A DNA stretch of 64,000 bases from Gammaproteobacteria bacterium (GCA_016779485.1 JADHNN010000002.1:64580-128579), one strand, 5' to 3'; shown: positions 28,432 to 39,168, counted from the stretch's first letter. Numbers and translations are program-made. Notes: generated from the letters alone by a model not told the origin.

Positions 28432-30191
28432 GTTTGTAAAACATAGTTAGTTGCCTGATAGTATAAAGGCAATATATTAGGTTGAATGAATTTGTCATAA
28501 TATGCAATGCGATGTGTATTTATATACCAGTTAGGTACTAAATAATATTCATTCCAGAGTAATCTATCCAATAAATGAGCTGCAGTAATTAATTCTTTCC
28601 GATTTGAGGAATAGATTAATTTATCAATTATTTTATCTACATCATTATCTTTTATTCCCGGAAAATTAAACGCACCATTTTTATCATAGCTAATTGAAGA
28701 AAACATGCCTAATAACTCGCTGCCTGGTGATTGTGACTGAGGATAACTAACGACGGTCATATCAAAATCATAATTGTCTAATCTTTGTTGATATAAAGAA
28801 AGATCAACAGTTCGATAGTTGAGTACAATTCCGAGTCTTTTCAAATTATTCCTAAAAGGAGCAAGAATTCTCTCGAATCCTTTTTGCGCTAAAAGAAAGT
28901 TAATCGAAATCAATTCATGTCTAGGAGAATAGAGTTGATTCTCTTTTATATAATAGCCAGAATTATCAAGTATTTTTTTTGCTTTAACTAATGATTTTCT
29001 ATATTCAGCAGGACTATTATTAATTGGCAAGATAATCTTATCTTTAATTCTAATAGAGTTTATTGAAAGATTCCTAGACAATAATAATTCATCCTCTGAA
29101 ACATTTACGCTGGCTGATAGTTCACTATTACTAAAATAGCTGTATGATCTTAAATATTGATTATAGAATAAATTTTTATTCGACCATTCAAAGTCAAAAA
29201 CAATACTAATGGCTTTCCTAAGATGAATATCAGAAAAAATAGCTTTGCGAGTATTAAATGCAAAACCTTGGATTCCAGTATTATTCTTATGAATAAGTTC
29301 GGTTTTAATTATTTTCTTATTTACAAAATTAGGACCATTATAATCTCTAGCCCATCTTTTAGAATGATTTTCTAAAATGTAATCATATTCACCAGCTTTG
29401 AATGCTTCTAATGCTACCGTCATGTCTTTATAGTATTTGATAGAAATAGAATCAAAGTTATACATATGCTTGCGTGAAGGTTTGTTGATAGCCCAATAGT
29501 CTTTATTTCTCGAATAAATAATGTATTTACCTATACTGTAATCCTTAATATCATAAGGGCCGCTAGCTATAGGTATTTTTTTTGTGGCGTTTGGAAAATT
29601 TTCAGCAGATAGCCAATCTCTAGAAAGAATTGGCAAGTCTCCAATCATCATGTGTAGTTCAGGGTTCTTTCTTTTGAAAAAAAATATAATAGTTCGCTCG
29701 TTAATAACTTTAGCTCCTTTTATGTCGGACCAATAAATTCTATATTGTGGATGAGCTGATGCAGAGGTTAATAATTCGAAAGAATACTTTACATCAAAAG
29801 CAGTAATAGGTTGAGAGTTACTAAATCTTGCAGACTTATCTAGTGTAAATGTCACAGATAATTCATCATCAGCGATTGTATAAGATTCTGCAACTAGAGC
29901 ATAACTTGAAGACGGTTCATCTAAACTTCTTGTCATTAATGTATCAAACATTAAGTTGTTTATTTGAGCTGGCGCTAATGATTTAAGAAGAAATGGATTA
30001 AGAGAATCAAAAGTACCAAAAGCAGAGATTGTTATATCGCCTCCTTTCTTTGATTTTTTATTTACATAATCAAAACTATCAAAATTATTATATTTTGGAG
30101 AGTATCCTATGCTTATAGATTCATTCGCATAAATATAATTATTATGAAATATTAAGATTAATAATATAATAATTACTTTCTTTAATCTCAT
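28416..30191 (-). CDS. yejA: Extracellular peptide-binding protein YejA
   Basis: Periplasmic solute-binding protein (family 5, 591 residues) delivering peptides to YejBE. An N-terminal signal peptide (KKVIIILLILIFHNNYIYA, no lipobox) precedes the GDITISAFGTFDSLNPFLLK start; FDVKYSFELLTSA and the late IDKLIYSSNRKELITAAHLLDRLLWNEYYLVPNWY are family-typical. First gene of yejABEF, divergent from fabI over 32 nt. Confidence 0.93.
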   Translation of the reverse strand: MRLKKVIIILLILIFHNNYIYANESISIGYSPKYNNFDSFDYVNKKSKKGGDITISAFGTFDSLNPFLLKSLAPAQINNLMFDTLMTRSLDEPSSSYALVAESYTIADDELSVTFTLDKSARFSNSQPITAFDVKYSFELLTSASAHPQYRIYWSDIKGAKVINERTIIFFFKRKNPELHMMIGDLPILSRDWLSAENFPNATKKIPIASGPYDIKDYSIGKYIIYSRNKDYWAINKPSRKHMYNFDSISIKYYKDMTVALEAFKAGEYDYILENHSKRWARDYNGPNFVNKKIIKTELIHKNNTGIQGFAFNTRKAIFSDIHLRKAISIVFDFEWSNKNLFYNQYLRSYSYFSNSELSASVNVSEDELLLSRNLSINSIRIKDKIILPINNSPAEYRKSLVKAKKILDNSGYYIKENQLYSPRHELISINFLLAQKGFERILAPFRNNLKRLGIVLNYRTVDLSLYQQRLDNYDFDMTVVSYPQSQSPGSELLGMFSSISYDKNGAFNFPGIKDNDVDKIIDKLIYSSNRKELITAAHLLDRLLWNEYYLVPNWYINTHRIAYYDKFIQPNILPLYYQATNYVLQTWSMK

Positions 30192-30223
30192 TACTCTATA
30201 ATGTACTATATTACAAATATATT

Positions 30224-30994
30224 ATGAATCTAAATGAAAAAAATGTTTTAGTAACAGGTATAGCGAGTAATAGATCTATATCGTATGCAATTGCAAAAAA
30301 ACTGAGCGAATCTAATGCAAACGTAATCATCGCATATCAAAATGAAAGGCTCAAAGATAGAGTATTGAAGTTAAAAGATGATCTTAAAATAGACTTAGAT
30401 GCATATCAATGTGACCTATCAGAGGATAGTGAAATTTTATCTATGAAAGAAAAAGTAGTTAGTAAATATGGAAATCTTGACGGTATTGTCCATTCGGCAG
30501 CCTTTGCACCAAGAGAAGAACTTAGTGGAAAATATCTTGATAATGTCACAAGAAACGGGTTTTCTCTAGCACACGACATAAGCTCGTACAGTCTCACAGC
30601 ACTCTGTAAAATATTTAGAGATTCACTTAATGAGTCCTCATCTATCGTAACACTTTCTTATATAGGTGCTCAAAGAGTTGTTCAAAATTATAATGTCATG
30701 GGTATAGCAAAAGCTAGTTTAGAGACAAGCGTAAAGTATCTTGCTGATTCTCTAGGTGGGCAAAAAATTAGAGTTAATGCAATATCAGCTGGACCTATTA
30801 AGACACTTGCAGCGGCAGGGATTAGTGGGTTTAATCAAATACTTGATATTTATGAAAAAAAATCACCCATTAAAGAAAATATAACTACTAGCGACGTTGC
30901 TAATGTAACCTATTTTCTACTATCAGACTTATCGTCTTCGGTAACAGGACAAACCTTGTATGTTGATAATGGCTTTAATATAGTTGGTTATTGA
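30224..30994 (+). CDS. fabI: Enoyl-ACP reductase (NADH)
   Basis: Last reduction in each fatty-acid elongation round. 256 residues, classical SDR with VTGIASNRSISYAIAKKL (NAD motif of FabI), HSAAFAPREEL, LSYIGAQRVVQNYNVMGIAKASLE (catalytic Tyr-x6-Lys) and INAISAGPIKTLAAAGI. Monocistronic by layout; the 3' end overlaps ppiD by 7 nt on the opposite strand. Confidence 0.96.
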   Translation: MNLNEKNVLVTGIASNRSISYAIAKKLSESNANVIIAYQNERLKDRVLKLKDDLKIDLDAYQCDLSEDSEILSMKEKVVSKYGNLDGIVHSAAFAPREELSGKYLDNVTRNGFSLAHDISSYSLTALCKIFRDSLNESSSIVTLSYIGAQRVVQNYNVMGIAKASLETSVKYLADSLGGQKIRVNAISAGPIKTLAAAGISGFNQILDIYEKKSPIKENITTSDVANVTYFLLSDLSSSVTGQTLYVDNGFNIVGY

Positions 30995-32832
30995 TCTAAA
31001 TATTCTTCATTTACATCAATTTCAAATTCATCATATTTCGACACATAAAAACTATTATAGTCTCCTTCTGAATTAGTGTTATCTAAAAAGTCATAGAAAT
31101 TATCATTATTAATCTTTTCGTTGTCTAGAACCTGATCAAAAGAATCAAGCTTCAGCAACAAGTAGTGTCCTGAAGATAATTTATGAGAAACAAAGCTATT
31201 AGTAACAGGCTGTTGATTAATTATAGTCATAATTTCTTTATCGTATTGATCATCATAGTTGTATACCTTAAATGATTGAAAATTCGAATAAGTGCCATTA
31301 TTAAGTGATTTCAATGTTTCCTGAGCAATTTTACTAAGTTTACTATTAATTGCTTTTGTATAAAGCAAAGCTTTAATTGCATCTTCAGTATCTTTGAGTG
31401 GTAGTTGTTTAGATGGATAATATTTTATCTTTTTTACAAACAATACATCATCATTGCCGATATAAATAGGGTTATATGGTGCATCATTATTGATATTATT
31501 AAATAACTGTTTCAAAACATTGGATGATAAAATATTATTTTTATAACTTTCACTAATCCTAGGTGTTTTTACAAGTTTTAAATTAAAGCTTTTGGCAACG
31601 TTATAAAGAGAAGTATTTTTTATAAATAAATTATTTTTTATATTATCCAAAGTTGCGAAGTAATCAATTGACCCTTTATTTGTTAATAATTTATTTTTTA
31701 TATTACCTTTTACCATGTTAAAAGTTTTATTACCTCTTTTATGAAGTTCCATTAATTTGATAATGTGAATAGCATTAGGTTCAGTTGTTATCATTTTCAA
31801 GTCTTCATTATTCATGCCAATGATATTATTTTTAATGATATCAGGCATCTCACCGAGAGAAAGTTTACCTAAATATCCTTTATTATTTTTAGAATCATCA
31901 TCTATCTCAAACTCTTGTGTTATTTCTAGAAAGGTTGTCCCTTTTGTAAGTTTCTCATAAGCTTTTTTAGCAGATTTTAAAGTTGCATCTTTATTGCCTT
32001 CAATAGGAAATACTAGGTGATTTAATTCATATTGATCATCAAGTTTATAAATTCCAGAAGATAGATTTTTCTCATATGTATTTATCAGTTCATTTTCTTC
32101 TATTTTTGTCAATTTAATAAAATCAGATTTATTTAATCTAATGTATTCAAATTCTGCCTCATCATCAGAAAGAAATGATTCCCTATTCTTTTGATAGTAA
32201 TCATTGATTTGATTAAGAGTTATATTAATCTGATCTTCGATTAGATTTTTTTTGATTTCGACCAGTCTACCGGATTTTTGATGGTAATTAGCAGCAACAT
32301 TAATCTTTTTGTCGTAAACACTAAGTAACGATGTATCAGTGATTGCTTTTCTCATTTGATCTCTAATACCTTTCTGATAGACATATTGTTCATATACCGC
32401 TGGGTTCATATTTATCATAAATAATCGTCTTTTATAAAGTTGTGTATTAAATCCGTTTTCATCTTTAAATGAGGATGTATTTTGAATGTCATCAATAATT
32501 GATTCATCACTAAATACTAAGTTAGCATTTGAAGAGATATTATTTTCAATATTTCTCCTAATTAAATTATCAATAGTAATTTTTTTAATAAATTTGTTTG
32601 TGTAAACTGGAGGTATTGATCCTTGATAGTTTTTTCTCAAAACATCTTTAAATTGTCCTATTTCTTGAAGAACTATAGATTTGCTAACTTCTTGTTCATT
32701 GACCCTAAATGCATATCGTTCTTGATTAGTTCCATATTCACCAACACCAAGAAAAATTAAAGGTATAGCAACAAGTACTATTAGTAAAACTACTACCCAT
32801 GTTTTTAATTTATCTCTTATAGTTGTTAACAT
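30988..32832 (-). CDS. ppiD: SurA/PpiD-like peptidylprolyl isomerase, membrane anchored
   Basis: Periplasmic chaperone held by one N-terminal membrane helix (TWVVVLLIVLVAIPLIFLGVG, preceded by basic residues). 614 residues: SurA_N-type helical region to about 230, a parvulin-like segment (about 260-365, with GYLGKLSLGEMP and AIHIIKL) and a C-terminal chaperone-like half. The isomerase domain is divergent and may be inactive, as in E. coli PpiD. Placement after hupB and lon supports ppiD. Two tRNA genes lie between it and hupB. Confidence 0.88.
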   Translation of the reverse strand: MLTTIRDKLKTWVVVLLIVLVAIPLIFLGVGEYGTNQERYAFRVNEQEVSKSIVLQEIGQFKDVLRKNYQGSIPPVYTNKFIKKITIDNLIRRNIENNISSNANLVFSDESIIDDIQNTSSFKDENGFNTQLYKRRLFMINMNPAVYEQYVYQKGIRDQMRKAITDTSLLSVYDKKINVAANYHQKSGRLVEIKKNLIEDQINITLNQINDYYQKNRESFLSDDEAEFEYIRLNKSDFIKLTKIEENELINTYEKNLSSGIYKLDDQYELNHLVFPIEGNKDATLKSAKKAYEKLTKGTTFLEITQEFEIDDDSKNNKGYLGKLSLGEMPDIIKNNIIGMNNEDLKMITTEPNAIHIIKLMELHKRGNKTFNMVKGNIKNKLLTNKGSIDYFATLDNIKNNLFIKNTSLYNVAKSFNLKLVKTPRISESYKNNILSSNVLKQLFNNINNDAPYNPIYIGNDDVLFVKKIKYYPSKQLPLKDTEDAIKALLYTKAINSKLSKIAQETLKSLNNGTYSNFQSFKVYNYDDQYDKEIMTIINQQPVTNSFVSHKLSSGHYLLLKLDSFDQVLDNEKINNDNFYDFLDNTNSEGDYNSFYVSKYDEFEIDVNEEYLDQ

Positions 32833-32850
32833 CTCTTTTAATATAAAGTA

Positions 32851-32924
32851 CGGAGACGAAGGGACTCGAACCCTCGACCTCCTGCGTGACAGGCAGGCAT
32901 TCTAACCAACTGAACTACGCCTCC
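32851..32924 (-). tRNA. tRNA-Asp (anticodon GTC)
   Basis: Complete cloverleaf on the minus strand: acceptor GGAGGCG/CGTCTCC with one G-T pair, D-arm GTTCAGTTGGTTAGAAT, anticodon loop TGTCACG, T-loop TTCGAGT, discriminator G. Closely resembles E. coli tRNA-Asp. The 3' CCA is not encoded. Confidence 0.97.
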
Positions 32925-32956
32925 GTGGAGGTATGTTAACATAAAAGTCCTATAGT

Positions 32957-32982
32957 AAAGAAGCAGCTTGTGCTGCTTCTTT
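32957..32982. terminator. Hairpin between tRNA-Val and tRNA-Asp, probable intrinsic terminator
   Basis: A perfect 11-bp inverted repeat AAAGAAGCAGC / GCTGCTTCTTT with a 4-nt loop (TTGT). It lies 10 nt after the tRNA-Val CCA end on the minus strand. The trailing T-run is short in both directions. It would end a hupB-independent tRNA-Val transcript or act as an RNase processing stop between the two tRNAs. One of few strong hairpins seen in the window. Confidence 0.6.
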
Positions 32983-32992
32983 TGAAAATTTG

Positions 32993-33069
32993 TGGTGGGT
33001 GATGTAAGATTCGAACTTACGACCCCCGCCTTGTAAGGGCGGTGCTCTAACCAGCTGAGCTAATCACCC
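32993..33069 (-). tRNA. tRNA-Val (anticodon TAC)
   Basis: Cloverleaf with acceptor GGGTGAT/ATCACCC, D-arm GCTCAGCTGGTTAGAGC, anticodon loop CTTACAA, T-loop TTCGAAT, discriminator A and an encoded CCA (complement of 32993-32995). It is the only tRNA in the window with its CCA in the gene. Lies 13 nt downstream of hupB. Confidence 0.97.
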
Positions 33070-33082
33070 TTAATTAGAACTA

Positions 33083-33355
33083 CTAATTAAGAGCATCTTT
33101 GAAAGCTTTACCAGCTTTGAAAGAAGGTACTGTAGAAGCTGCAATTTGGATAGATTCTCCTGTTCTTGGATTTCTTCCTGTTCTAGCTTCACGTTTTTTT
33201 GCTTTAAATGTACCGAATCCAACAAGAGTTACTTCGTTATCATTTTTTAGCGCATTAGTTACTACATTGATTATTGCCTCAACATGAGCAGTTGCATCAG
33301 ATTTACTACTTCCAGCTGCTTCAGAAACGGCACTTATAAATTCTGCTTTATTCAT
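33083..33355 (-). CDS. hupB: DNA-binding protein HU
   Basis: Nucleoid protein that bends DNA as a dimer. 90 residues, canonical length: N-terminal helices NKAEFISAVSEAAGSSKSDATAHVEAIINVV, VTLVGFGTFKAKKREARTGRNPRTGESIQIAAS (the beta-arm with the Arg/Pro tip) and PSFKAGKAFKDALN. A strong Shine-Dalgarno (AGAGGTG) sits just before the ATG. It follows lon, 156 nt away, with a palindrome in its leader. Confidence 0.98.
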   Translation of the reverse strand: MNKAEFISAVSEAAGSSKSDATAHVEAIINVVTNALKNDNEVTLVGFGTFKAKKREARTGRNPRTGESIQIAASTVPSFKAGKAFKDALN

Positions 33356-33385
33356 TTAACACCTCTTTAATATCAGATTTATAGA

Positions 33386-33407
33386 ATGTTGATTTCTTAA
33401 TCAACAT
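33386..33407. other. 9-bp palindrome in the hupB leader
   Basis: Perfect inverted repeat ATGTTGATT - TCTT - AATCAACAT, about 31 nt before the hupB ATG on the minus strand. It could be an RNA hairpin in the 5' UTR or a protein-binding palindrome; no T-run follows, so it is a poor terminator for lon. The rest of the 156-nt gap is A/T-rich with a 9-T run (minus strand, about 33450) and no other structure that I can see. Confidence 0.45.
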
Positions 33408-33511
33408 ACGCCAATTCTACAACAATATTAAACAAAAAGGTGATAAATTGTTGAAAAAAAAAGCTGATAATCGTTTGTTTTTTCGTTTACGACGGTATAA
33501 GGCTAGTTTGA

Positions 33512-35908
33512 CTATTGTAGGTTTTTAGGTAAATCTACTTTTTTTGATTTTGATGTAATAGTTTTCTTTTGTTTTATTTTTCTTCTAATAGGTTTACCTT
33601 TGAGAGCAAGTGTAAAGACTTCATCAACAAATTTAACAGGATGAATTTTTATTTTATCTAGAATTACTTTTGGCATATCTCTTAGATCTTTTTCATTATC
33701 TTTAGGGATGATTACATCTTTGATACCAGACCGAAGAGCAGCAAGAAGTTTTTCTTTTAAACCTCCTATTTCTAATACCTCGCCTCTAAGAGTTATCTCT
33801 CCCGTCATAGCAATATCAGATCTTATAGGAATTGATGATAACGTAGATGCTACAGCAAGAGCCATGGTTATGCCGGCACTTGGGCCATCTTTTGGAGTCG
33901 CGCCTTCTGGTACATGAATATGAATATCATTATTGTCGAACTGTTCAATATCTATACCTAGAAAAGCGGTTCTGGTTTTTACTACAGTAATAGCAGCTTT
34001 GATAGATTCTTGCATGACATCACCGAGTTGACCTGTTTGCGTTACTTTACCTTTACCGGTCATAGCTACACATTCTATTCTTAACATTTCTCCACCCACA
34101 GATGTCCAGGCAAGGCCGTTAGCTTGTCCAACCATATCTTTCTTGTCACAAACCATTGAAGAAAACCTTTTAACACCCAAATAATCCTCGATTTGAGAAG
34201 GAATTAATTTTATGACCTTTTTATTAGACATTAGGATATTCTTTACAGCTTTCCTACAAATCTTATTGATTTCACGGTCTAAACTTCTTACACCGGGCTC
34301 TCTTGTATATGAAATGATTATAGATTTTATTGTTTGAACAGGAATGGTCAATTCTTTATTCTTTAACCCATTAAGTTTGAACTGTTTAGGGATAAGATAT
34401 TTTTTCGCAATCTCAAGTTTTTCATTCTCTGTGTATCCTGGCAGTCTAATGATTTCCATTCTATCTAATAGTGGTGCAGGTATTGTGTCTATAGTATTTG
34501 CTGTAGCAATAAACATTATATTGGATAAATCAAAGTCAACCTCTAGGTAATGATCATTGAAAACATTATTTTGTTCAGGATCCAATACTTCTAAAAGTGC
34601 AGATGAGGGATCGCCACGAAAATCCATAGCCATTTTGTCTATTTCGTCTAACAAAAACAAAGGGTTATTAGTTTTTACTTTCGCAAGATTTTGCATAATT
34701 TTTCCGGGCATAGAACCAATATATGTCTTACGATGCCCTCTTATCTCAGCTTCGTCTCTAACGCCGCCCAGTGACATTTTAATGAACTTTCTAGTAGTTG
34801 CTCTTGCGATAGATTTTGCTAGGGATGTTTTGCCAACTCCAGGTGGACCAACTAAACAAAGAATAGGTCCTCGGATTTTATTTACTCTTTTAGTAACAGC
34901 AAGATATTCAAGTATCCTTTCCTTGATTTTTTCTAGACCATGATGATCTTCTTCAAGAATATTAGTTGCATTATTCATATCAGTTGATATTTCAGTAGAA
35001 TAGTTCCATGGAAGGTTGATTAATATATCAAGATAGTTCCTGACTACTGTAGCTTCGGCTGACATGGGAGACATCATTTTAAGTTTATTGAATTCAGAAA
35101 TTGCTTTGTCTTTAGCATCAATTGGTAAATTAAGATTATTAATTTTTTTCAATAATTGATCCAAATCACTTGATTCATCGCCTATCTCACCTAATTCTTT
35201 CTGAATAGCTTTCATCTGTTCGTTAAGGTAATACTCTCTTTGGCTTTTTTCCATCTGCTGTTTAACTCGACTTCTTATTTTCTTCTCTACTTGAAGAATA
35301 TCGAGTTCACCTTCCATAGATTTAATTAAATATTCACATCTTTTTTTAATATCTAGCAATTCAAGAATAGTTTGTTTTTCGTCTAATTTTAGAGTCATGT
35401 GCGCAGCTATGCTATCAGCCAATTTAGACAAATCATCTATACCGGTTATTGATGATATAACTTCAGGCGGAACTTTTTTATTTAATCTGACATAATTAGA
35501 AAAAGTATCTTCGAGTGTTCTAAAAAGAGCATCATATTGGTTATCTGAGATAGACTCTTCACTGTCAATATTTAAAAAAGTACATGATAACTTTTCATTA
35601 GATTCAACTTTATCAATTCTAACCCTAGAGGTCCCTTCAACAAGGACTTTCATAGTACCATCCGGGAGCTTGAGTAATTGTAAAATATTTGCAACAGTTC
35701 CTACAGAATATAAATCTTTTAAATGAGGTTGGTCTATCTCTGCACTTTTCTGAGTAACTAATACAATATTTTTATCATGATTCTTCATTGAATCATCCAA
35801 TGATTTTATTGATAAATCCCTTCCAACAAATAGTGGGACTACCATATTTGGATATATAACAACGTCTCTGAGAGGTAGTAAAGGGAGGTTTAAATATTTC
35901 TTTTTCAT
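33512..35908 (-). CDS. lon: ATP-dependent protease Lon
   Basis: Cytosolic AAA+ protease for misfolded and regulatory proteins. 798 residues: N-terminal LON substrate domain starting LPLLPLRDVVIYPNMVVPLFVGR, coiled-coil, AAA+ domain with GPPGVGKTSLAKSIA and FLLDEIDKM, and the Ser-Lys protease domain with VPEGATPKDGPSAGITMALA (catalytic Ser) and TGEITLRGEVLEIGGLKEKLLAA (catalytic Lys). A Lys-rich C-terminal tail follows. Confidence 0.98.
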   Translation of the reverse strand: MKKKYLNLPLLPLRDVVIYPNMVVPLFVGRDLSIKSLDDSMKNHDKNIVLVTQKSAEIDQPHLKDLYSVGTVANILQLLKLPDGTMKVLVEGTSRVRIDKVESNEKLSCTFLNIDSEESISDNQYDALFRTLEDTFSNYVRLNKKVPPEVISSITGIDDLSKLADSIAAHMTLKLDEKQTILELLDIKKRCEYLIKSMEGELDILQVEKKIRSRVKQQMEKSQREYYLNEQMKAIQKELGEIGDESSDLDQLLKKINNLNLPIDAKDKAISEFNKLKMMSPMSAEATVVRNYLDILINLPWNYSTEISTDMNNATNILEEDHHGLEKIKERILEYLAVTKRVNKIRGPILCLVGPPGVGKTSLAKSIARATTRKFIKMSLGGVRDEAEIRGHRKTYIGSMPGKIMQNLAKVKTNNPLFLLDEIDKMAMDFRGDPSSALLEVLDPEQNNVFNDHYLEVDFDLSNIMFIATANTIDTIPAPLLDRMEIIRLPGYTENEKLEIAKKYLIPKQFKLNGLKNKELTIPVQTIKSIIISYTREPGVRSLDREINKICRKAVKNILMSNKKVIKLIPSQIEDYLGVKRFSSMVCDKKDMVGQANGLAWTSVGGEMLRIECVAMTGKGKVTQTGQLGDVMQESIKAAITVVKTRTAFLGIDIEQFDNNDIHIHVPEGATPKDGPSAGITMALAVASTLSSIPIRSDIAMTGEITLRGEVLEIGGLKEKLLAALRSGIKDVIIPKDNEKDLRDMPKVILDKIKIHPVKFVDEVFTLALKGKPIRRKIKQKKTITSKSKKVDLPKNLQ

Positions 35909-35940
35909 ACACTATTAACCTATGGTCTAATTAGCAGATA

Positions 35941-37209
35941 TCAAGACTTATATAATTCTTTTTTTGTATTTTTTGACTTATATATTAAAAGTGGTTCTGA
36001 TTCTGAATTAACAACATTTTTATCAATGACAACCTTAGAAATATCATCCTGAGATGGGAGATTATACATAGTATCAAGAAGGATACTCTCTATGAGGGTT
36101 CTGAGTCCCCTCGCACCAGTTTTTCTTTTCATGGCTTTTTTTGAAATTGCTGAAAGAGCATCTTCCCTGAATTCTAATTCACAACCCTCCATGTCAAAAA
36201 GTTTTTTATACTGGTTAACTAATGCATTTTTAGGTTCTGTAAGTATTCTTATAAGTGATTCTTCATCTAGCTCATCAAGTGTAGCTATAACTGGTAACCT
36301 GCCAACAAATTCAGGTATTAATCCAAATTTAATTAAGTCCTCAGGCCCAATGCTCTCGATTGATTCTGCAAAAGTTTTATCAAGTTTAGTATCTTTGACT
36401 TTAGCAGAGAATCCAATACCTGAGTTATTTTTTCTTTGGTTGATGATTTTATCAATGCCAGAAAATGCCCCCCCTACGATGAATAACATGTTAGACGTAT
36501 CTACTTGAAGAAACTCCTGTTGAGGATGCTTTCTTCCTCCTTGTGGCGGAACGGAAGCTATCGTGCCCTCAATTAATTTAAGTAATGCCTGCTGAACACC
36601 CTCACCTGATACATCCCTTGTGATAGATGGATTATCAGATTTCCTTGATATCTTATCTATCTCATCTATATAGACGATGCCAGTTTGTGCTTTTTCAACA
36701 TCATAATCAGACTTTTGAAGTAATTTTTGAATAATATTTTCAACATCTTCACCAACATAACCGGCTTCAGTTAATGTAGTAGCATCAGCAATCGTGAAAG
36801 GTACATTCAATAATTTAGCCAACGTCTCAGCAAGTAATGTTTTGCCAGAGCCAGTTGGGCCTATAAGCAAAATATTACTTTTATTTAACTCTACATCATT
36901 TTTTTTAGGAGTTATATTAAGTTTTTTATAGTGGTTATAAACAGCCACAGATAATACTTTTTTTGCGTAGGGTTGTCCTATCACATAATCGTCAAGGATA
37001 GCATTTATTTCATGAGGTTTAGGAAGTTTATCTTTAGACTTTGAAGATTTTTCCTCTAATTCATCACTAATAATTTCATTACAAAGATCCACGCACTCAT
37101 CACAAATAAAAACTGATGGGCCTGCAATAAGCTTTGCTACTTCATTCTGGTTTTTGCCACAGAAAGAGCAATGCAAAAGTTTAGATGAATTTTTTGTATT
37201 ATCTTCCAT
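35941..37209 (-). CDS. clpX: ClpXP protease ATP-binding subunit ClpX
   Basis: Hexameric unfoldase feeding ClpP. 422 residues with the N-terminal zinc-binding domain ([13 protein letters not shown]...[10 protein letters not shown], four Cys), Walker [16 protein letters not shown], Walker [14 protein letters not shown]-type ClpP-docking loop (SGIGFSAKV), sensor and [10 protein letters not shown] box. 62 nt downstream of clpP. Confidence 0.98.
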   Translation of the reverse strand: MEDNTKNSSKLLHCSFCGKNQNEVAKLIAGPSVFICDECVDLCNEIISDELEEKSSKSKDKLPKPHEINAILDDYVIGQPYAKKVLSVAVYNHYKKLNITPKKNDVELNKSNILLIGPTGSGKTLLAETLAKLLNVPFTIADATTLTEAGYVGEDVENIIQKLLQKSDYDVEKAQTGIVYIDEIDKISRKSDNPSITRDVSGEGVQQALLKLIEGTIASVPPQGGRKHPQQEFLQVDTSNMLFIVGGAFSGIDKIINQRKNNSGIGFSAKVKDTKLDKTFAESIESIGPEDLIKFGLIPEFVGRLPVIATLDELDEESLIRILTEPKNALVNQYKKLFDMEGCELEFREDALSAISKKAMKRKTGARGLRTLIESILLDTMYNLPSQDDISKVVIDKNVVNSESEPLLIYKSKNTKKELYKS

Positions 37210-37271
37210 ATCAATACTCTAATCTAAGTATACAAGGAAACTTGTCTAAAGCAAATGGAGTGGATTAATGG

Positions 37272-37871
37272 TTACTTTCTTGAGCGTAATATTTCATCAA
37301 TTAAACCGTAATTCTTAGCATCTTCTGGATTCATAAAATTATCTCTATCGGTATCTGACTGAATTTTCTTTATAGTTTGACCAGTATTTTTAGATAAAAT
37401 TTCATTGAGTCTTTTTCTGATACTTAATATTTCCTGTGCTTGTATCTCAAAATCTGTTGCTTGACCTTGGAATGATCCCAGAGGTTGATGAATCATTACA
37501 CGCGAGTTTGATAAACAGTATCGCTTCTTTTTATCACCTGCACATAAAAGAACAGCTCCCATGCTAGCTGCTTGACCAACACATAGAGTACTAACAGAGG
37601 GTTTTATAAAATTCATAGTATCGAGGATAGACAACCCAGCTGTAACGCTGCCACCTGGTGAATTTATATATAAAGATATATCAGCTTTAGGGTCTTCCGA
37701 TTCTAAAAAAAGAAGTTGAGCTACAATGAGATTAGATAGGTTATCGTCAATGGGTCCTGTCAAAAAAATAATTCTTTCCTTTAAAAGCCTTGAATATATA
37801 TCAAAAGCTCTCTCTCCTCTTGATGTAGATTCTACAACCATGGGAACTAAATTATTGTATAAATTACTCAT
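37272..37871 (-). CDS. clpP: ClpP protease proteolytic subunit
   Basis: Serine peptidase tetradecamer. 199 residues; catalytic Ser103 in [11 protein letters not shown] and His128 in MIHQPLG, with an acidic residue in the downstream DTDRD segment; [16 protein letters not shown] is also conserved. N-terminal propeptide is short. Its start overlaps the end of tig by 8 nt. Confidence 0.98.
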   Translation of the reverse strand: MSNLYNNLVPMVVESTSRGERAFDIYSRLLKERIIFLTGPIDDNLSNLIVAQLLFLESEDPKADISLYINSPGGSVTAGLSILDTMNFIKPSVSTLCVGQAASMGAVLLCAGDKKKRYCLSNSRVMIHQPLGSFQGQATDFEIQAQEILSIRKRLNEILSKNTGQTIKKIQSDTDRDNFMNPEDAKNYGLIDEILRSRK

Positions 37872-39168
37872 CCATTATCTCTGCAAATGTTTTCTCAATT
37901 TTAGTAACAGACGCTTTGTCTAGAACATATTCTACTATAGCATTTTCTACCATTTTATTCTTTATATCCATAAGAGTAGATTTTTTATCCTTTTTAAGCT
38001 TCTCACTGTAATATTGTCTAAATGAAGGTGATTGCTCATTACAAAAGTCAATTGCTTCTTGATCTGAAATATTTACATTAATCTCTTTAGCAAGTTTGAT
38101 ATATAAAATATTAAGTTTGACTCTTTTTACAGCTATGTCATAAAGCTTATCATCAATATTCTCATCCGATTTCTTCAATGCTGAGTATTGCTGTTGAAGT
38201 TCAAGTTGATGTTTTTTAAGCATACTTTCAGGAGGTGTAAATTTAAAGAAGTTAACTAGTTGTTCGTTAACAAGGCTATATTTTTTTGAGATCATTTTAT
38301 CTTTGAGTTCAAATTCCATATGATTTTTAACATTGCTTTTAAATATTTCAAGATTATCTGTTGTAACACCTAATTGGTTAAAAAAATCCTTATTCAATTC
38401 CGGAAGAGTTCCATTTAATATTTTTTTTATTTTTACATCATATATAACTGTTTTTCCCGCAAGTTCTTTATCCTGAAAATCATCTGGCATATTATTAGAA
38501 ACAGTAACTGTATCGCCAATATTTCTATTAATACACTGTTTGGAGAATTCATTGAATAATCCTACAGTAGCCGGATCTCCTTTGACTACTCCATCAATAA
38601 CAAATGAAAAATCATCTTGTTTGTTATTTTTGAAACTTTCTCCATTAATTTTACCTTCGTAATCAACAACTATCTTGTCAAGACTTTTTGATTTATCTGA
38701 TGAGTCTACCCAGACTGTATTTTGCTGCTGAATATTGTTAATAACCTTTTCTATATCCTTGTCTGTAATATCAGAATTAGGAAGATTAATCTTTATATTT
38801 TCAATCTCTGCAAGATTGATACTAGGCATTTTATTAAATGTAATTTGAAATGATAAGTTTTTATTTTGTGATGGAGTCTCTAGTAGTTTTACTGAAGGAG
38901 AGTCGATTAAATTAAGTTTTTTATCAAGGTTGATTTTTTGTGTATGAAGTTCTATCAAGTTACTAATGGACTTTTGATGACATTGGCCATCATATTTTTT
39001 TTTGACTACAGAGATTGGAACTTTGCCTTGTCTAAATCCATCTAGTTTTGCAGTTTTAGAAATTCCAGAGAGTTCTGTATTGTATTGTTTTTGGTATTCT
39101 TCATCGCCTACAGTAACTGCAATTACTAATTCAGTTTCTGTATCATTAATTGTTTTCAGTCGTGTCAT
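37864..39168 (-). CDS. tig: Trigger factor
   Basis: Ribosome-bound chaperone and peptidylprolyl isomerase. 434 residues: ribosome-binding domain with [17 protein letters not shown] (the G-F-R-x-G-x-x-P signature), FKBP-type middle domain (about 160-245, [16 protein letters not shown]) and a helical C-terminal arm domain. First gene of tig-clpP-clpX-lon-hupB. Confidence 0.96.
   Translation of the reverse strand: MTRLKTINDTETELVIAVTVGDEEYQKQYNTELSGISKTAKLDGFRQGKVPISVVKKKYDGQCHQKSISNLIELHTQKINLDKKLNLIDSPSVKLLETPSQNKNLSFQITFNKMPSINLAEIENIKINLPNSDITDKDIEKVINNIQQQNTVWVDSSDKSKSLDKIVVDYEGKINGESFKNNKQDDFSFVIDGVVKGDPATVGLFNEFSKQCINRNIGDTVTVSNNMPDDFQDKELAGKTVIYDVKIKKILNGTLPELNKDFFNQLGVTTDNLEIFKSNVKNHMEFELKDKMISKKYSLVNEQLVNFFKFTPPESMLKKHQLELQQQYSALKKSDENIDDKLYDIAVKRVKLNILYIKLAKEINVNISDQEAIDFCNEQSPSFRQYYSEKLKKDKKSTLMDIKNKMVENAIVEYVLDKASVTKIEKTFAEIMDE

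Noticed and set aside
33386-33407. Palindrome as the lon terminator
   Set aside because: It is over 100 nt past the lon stop and no T-run follows on the minus strand; listed only as a palindrome in the hupB leader.
34557-34943. 128-residue plus-strand ORF opposite lon
   Set aside because: Antisense to the conserved AAA+ region of lon; its codon pattern is the mirror of the real gene.
36092-36508. 138-residue plus-strand ORF opposite clpX
   Set aside because: Same reason: a shadow of clpX coding constraint, with no ribosome-binding site that I can see.
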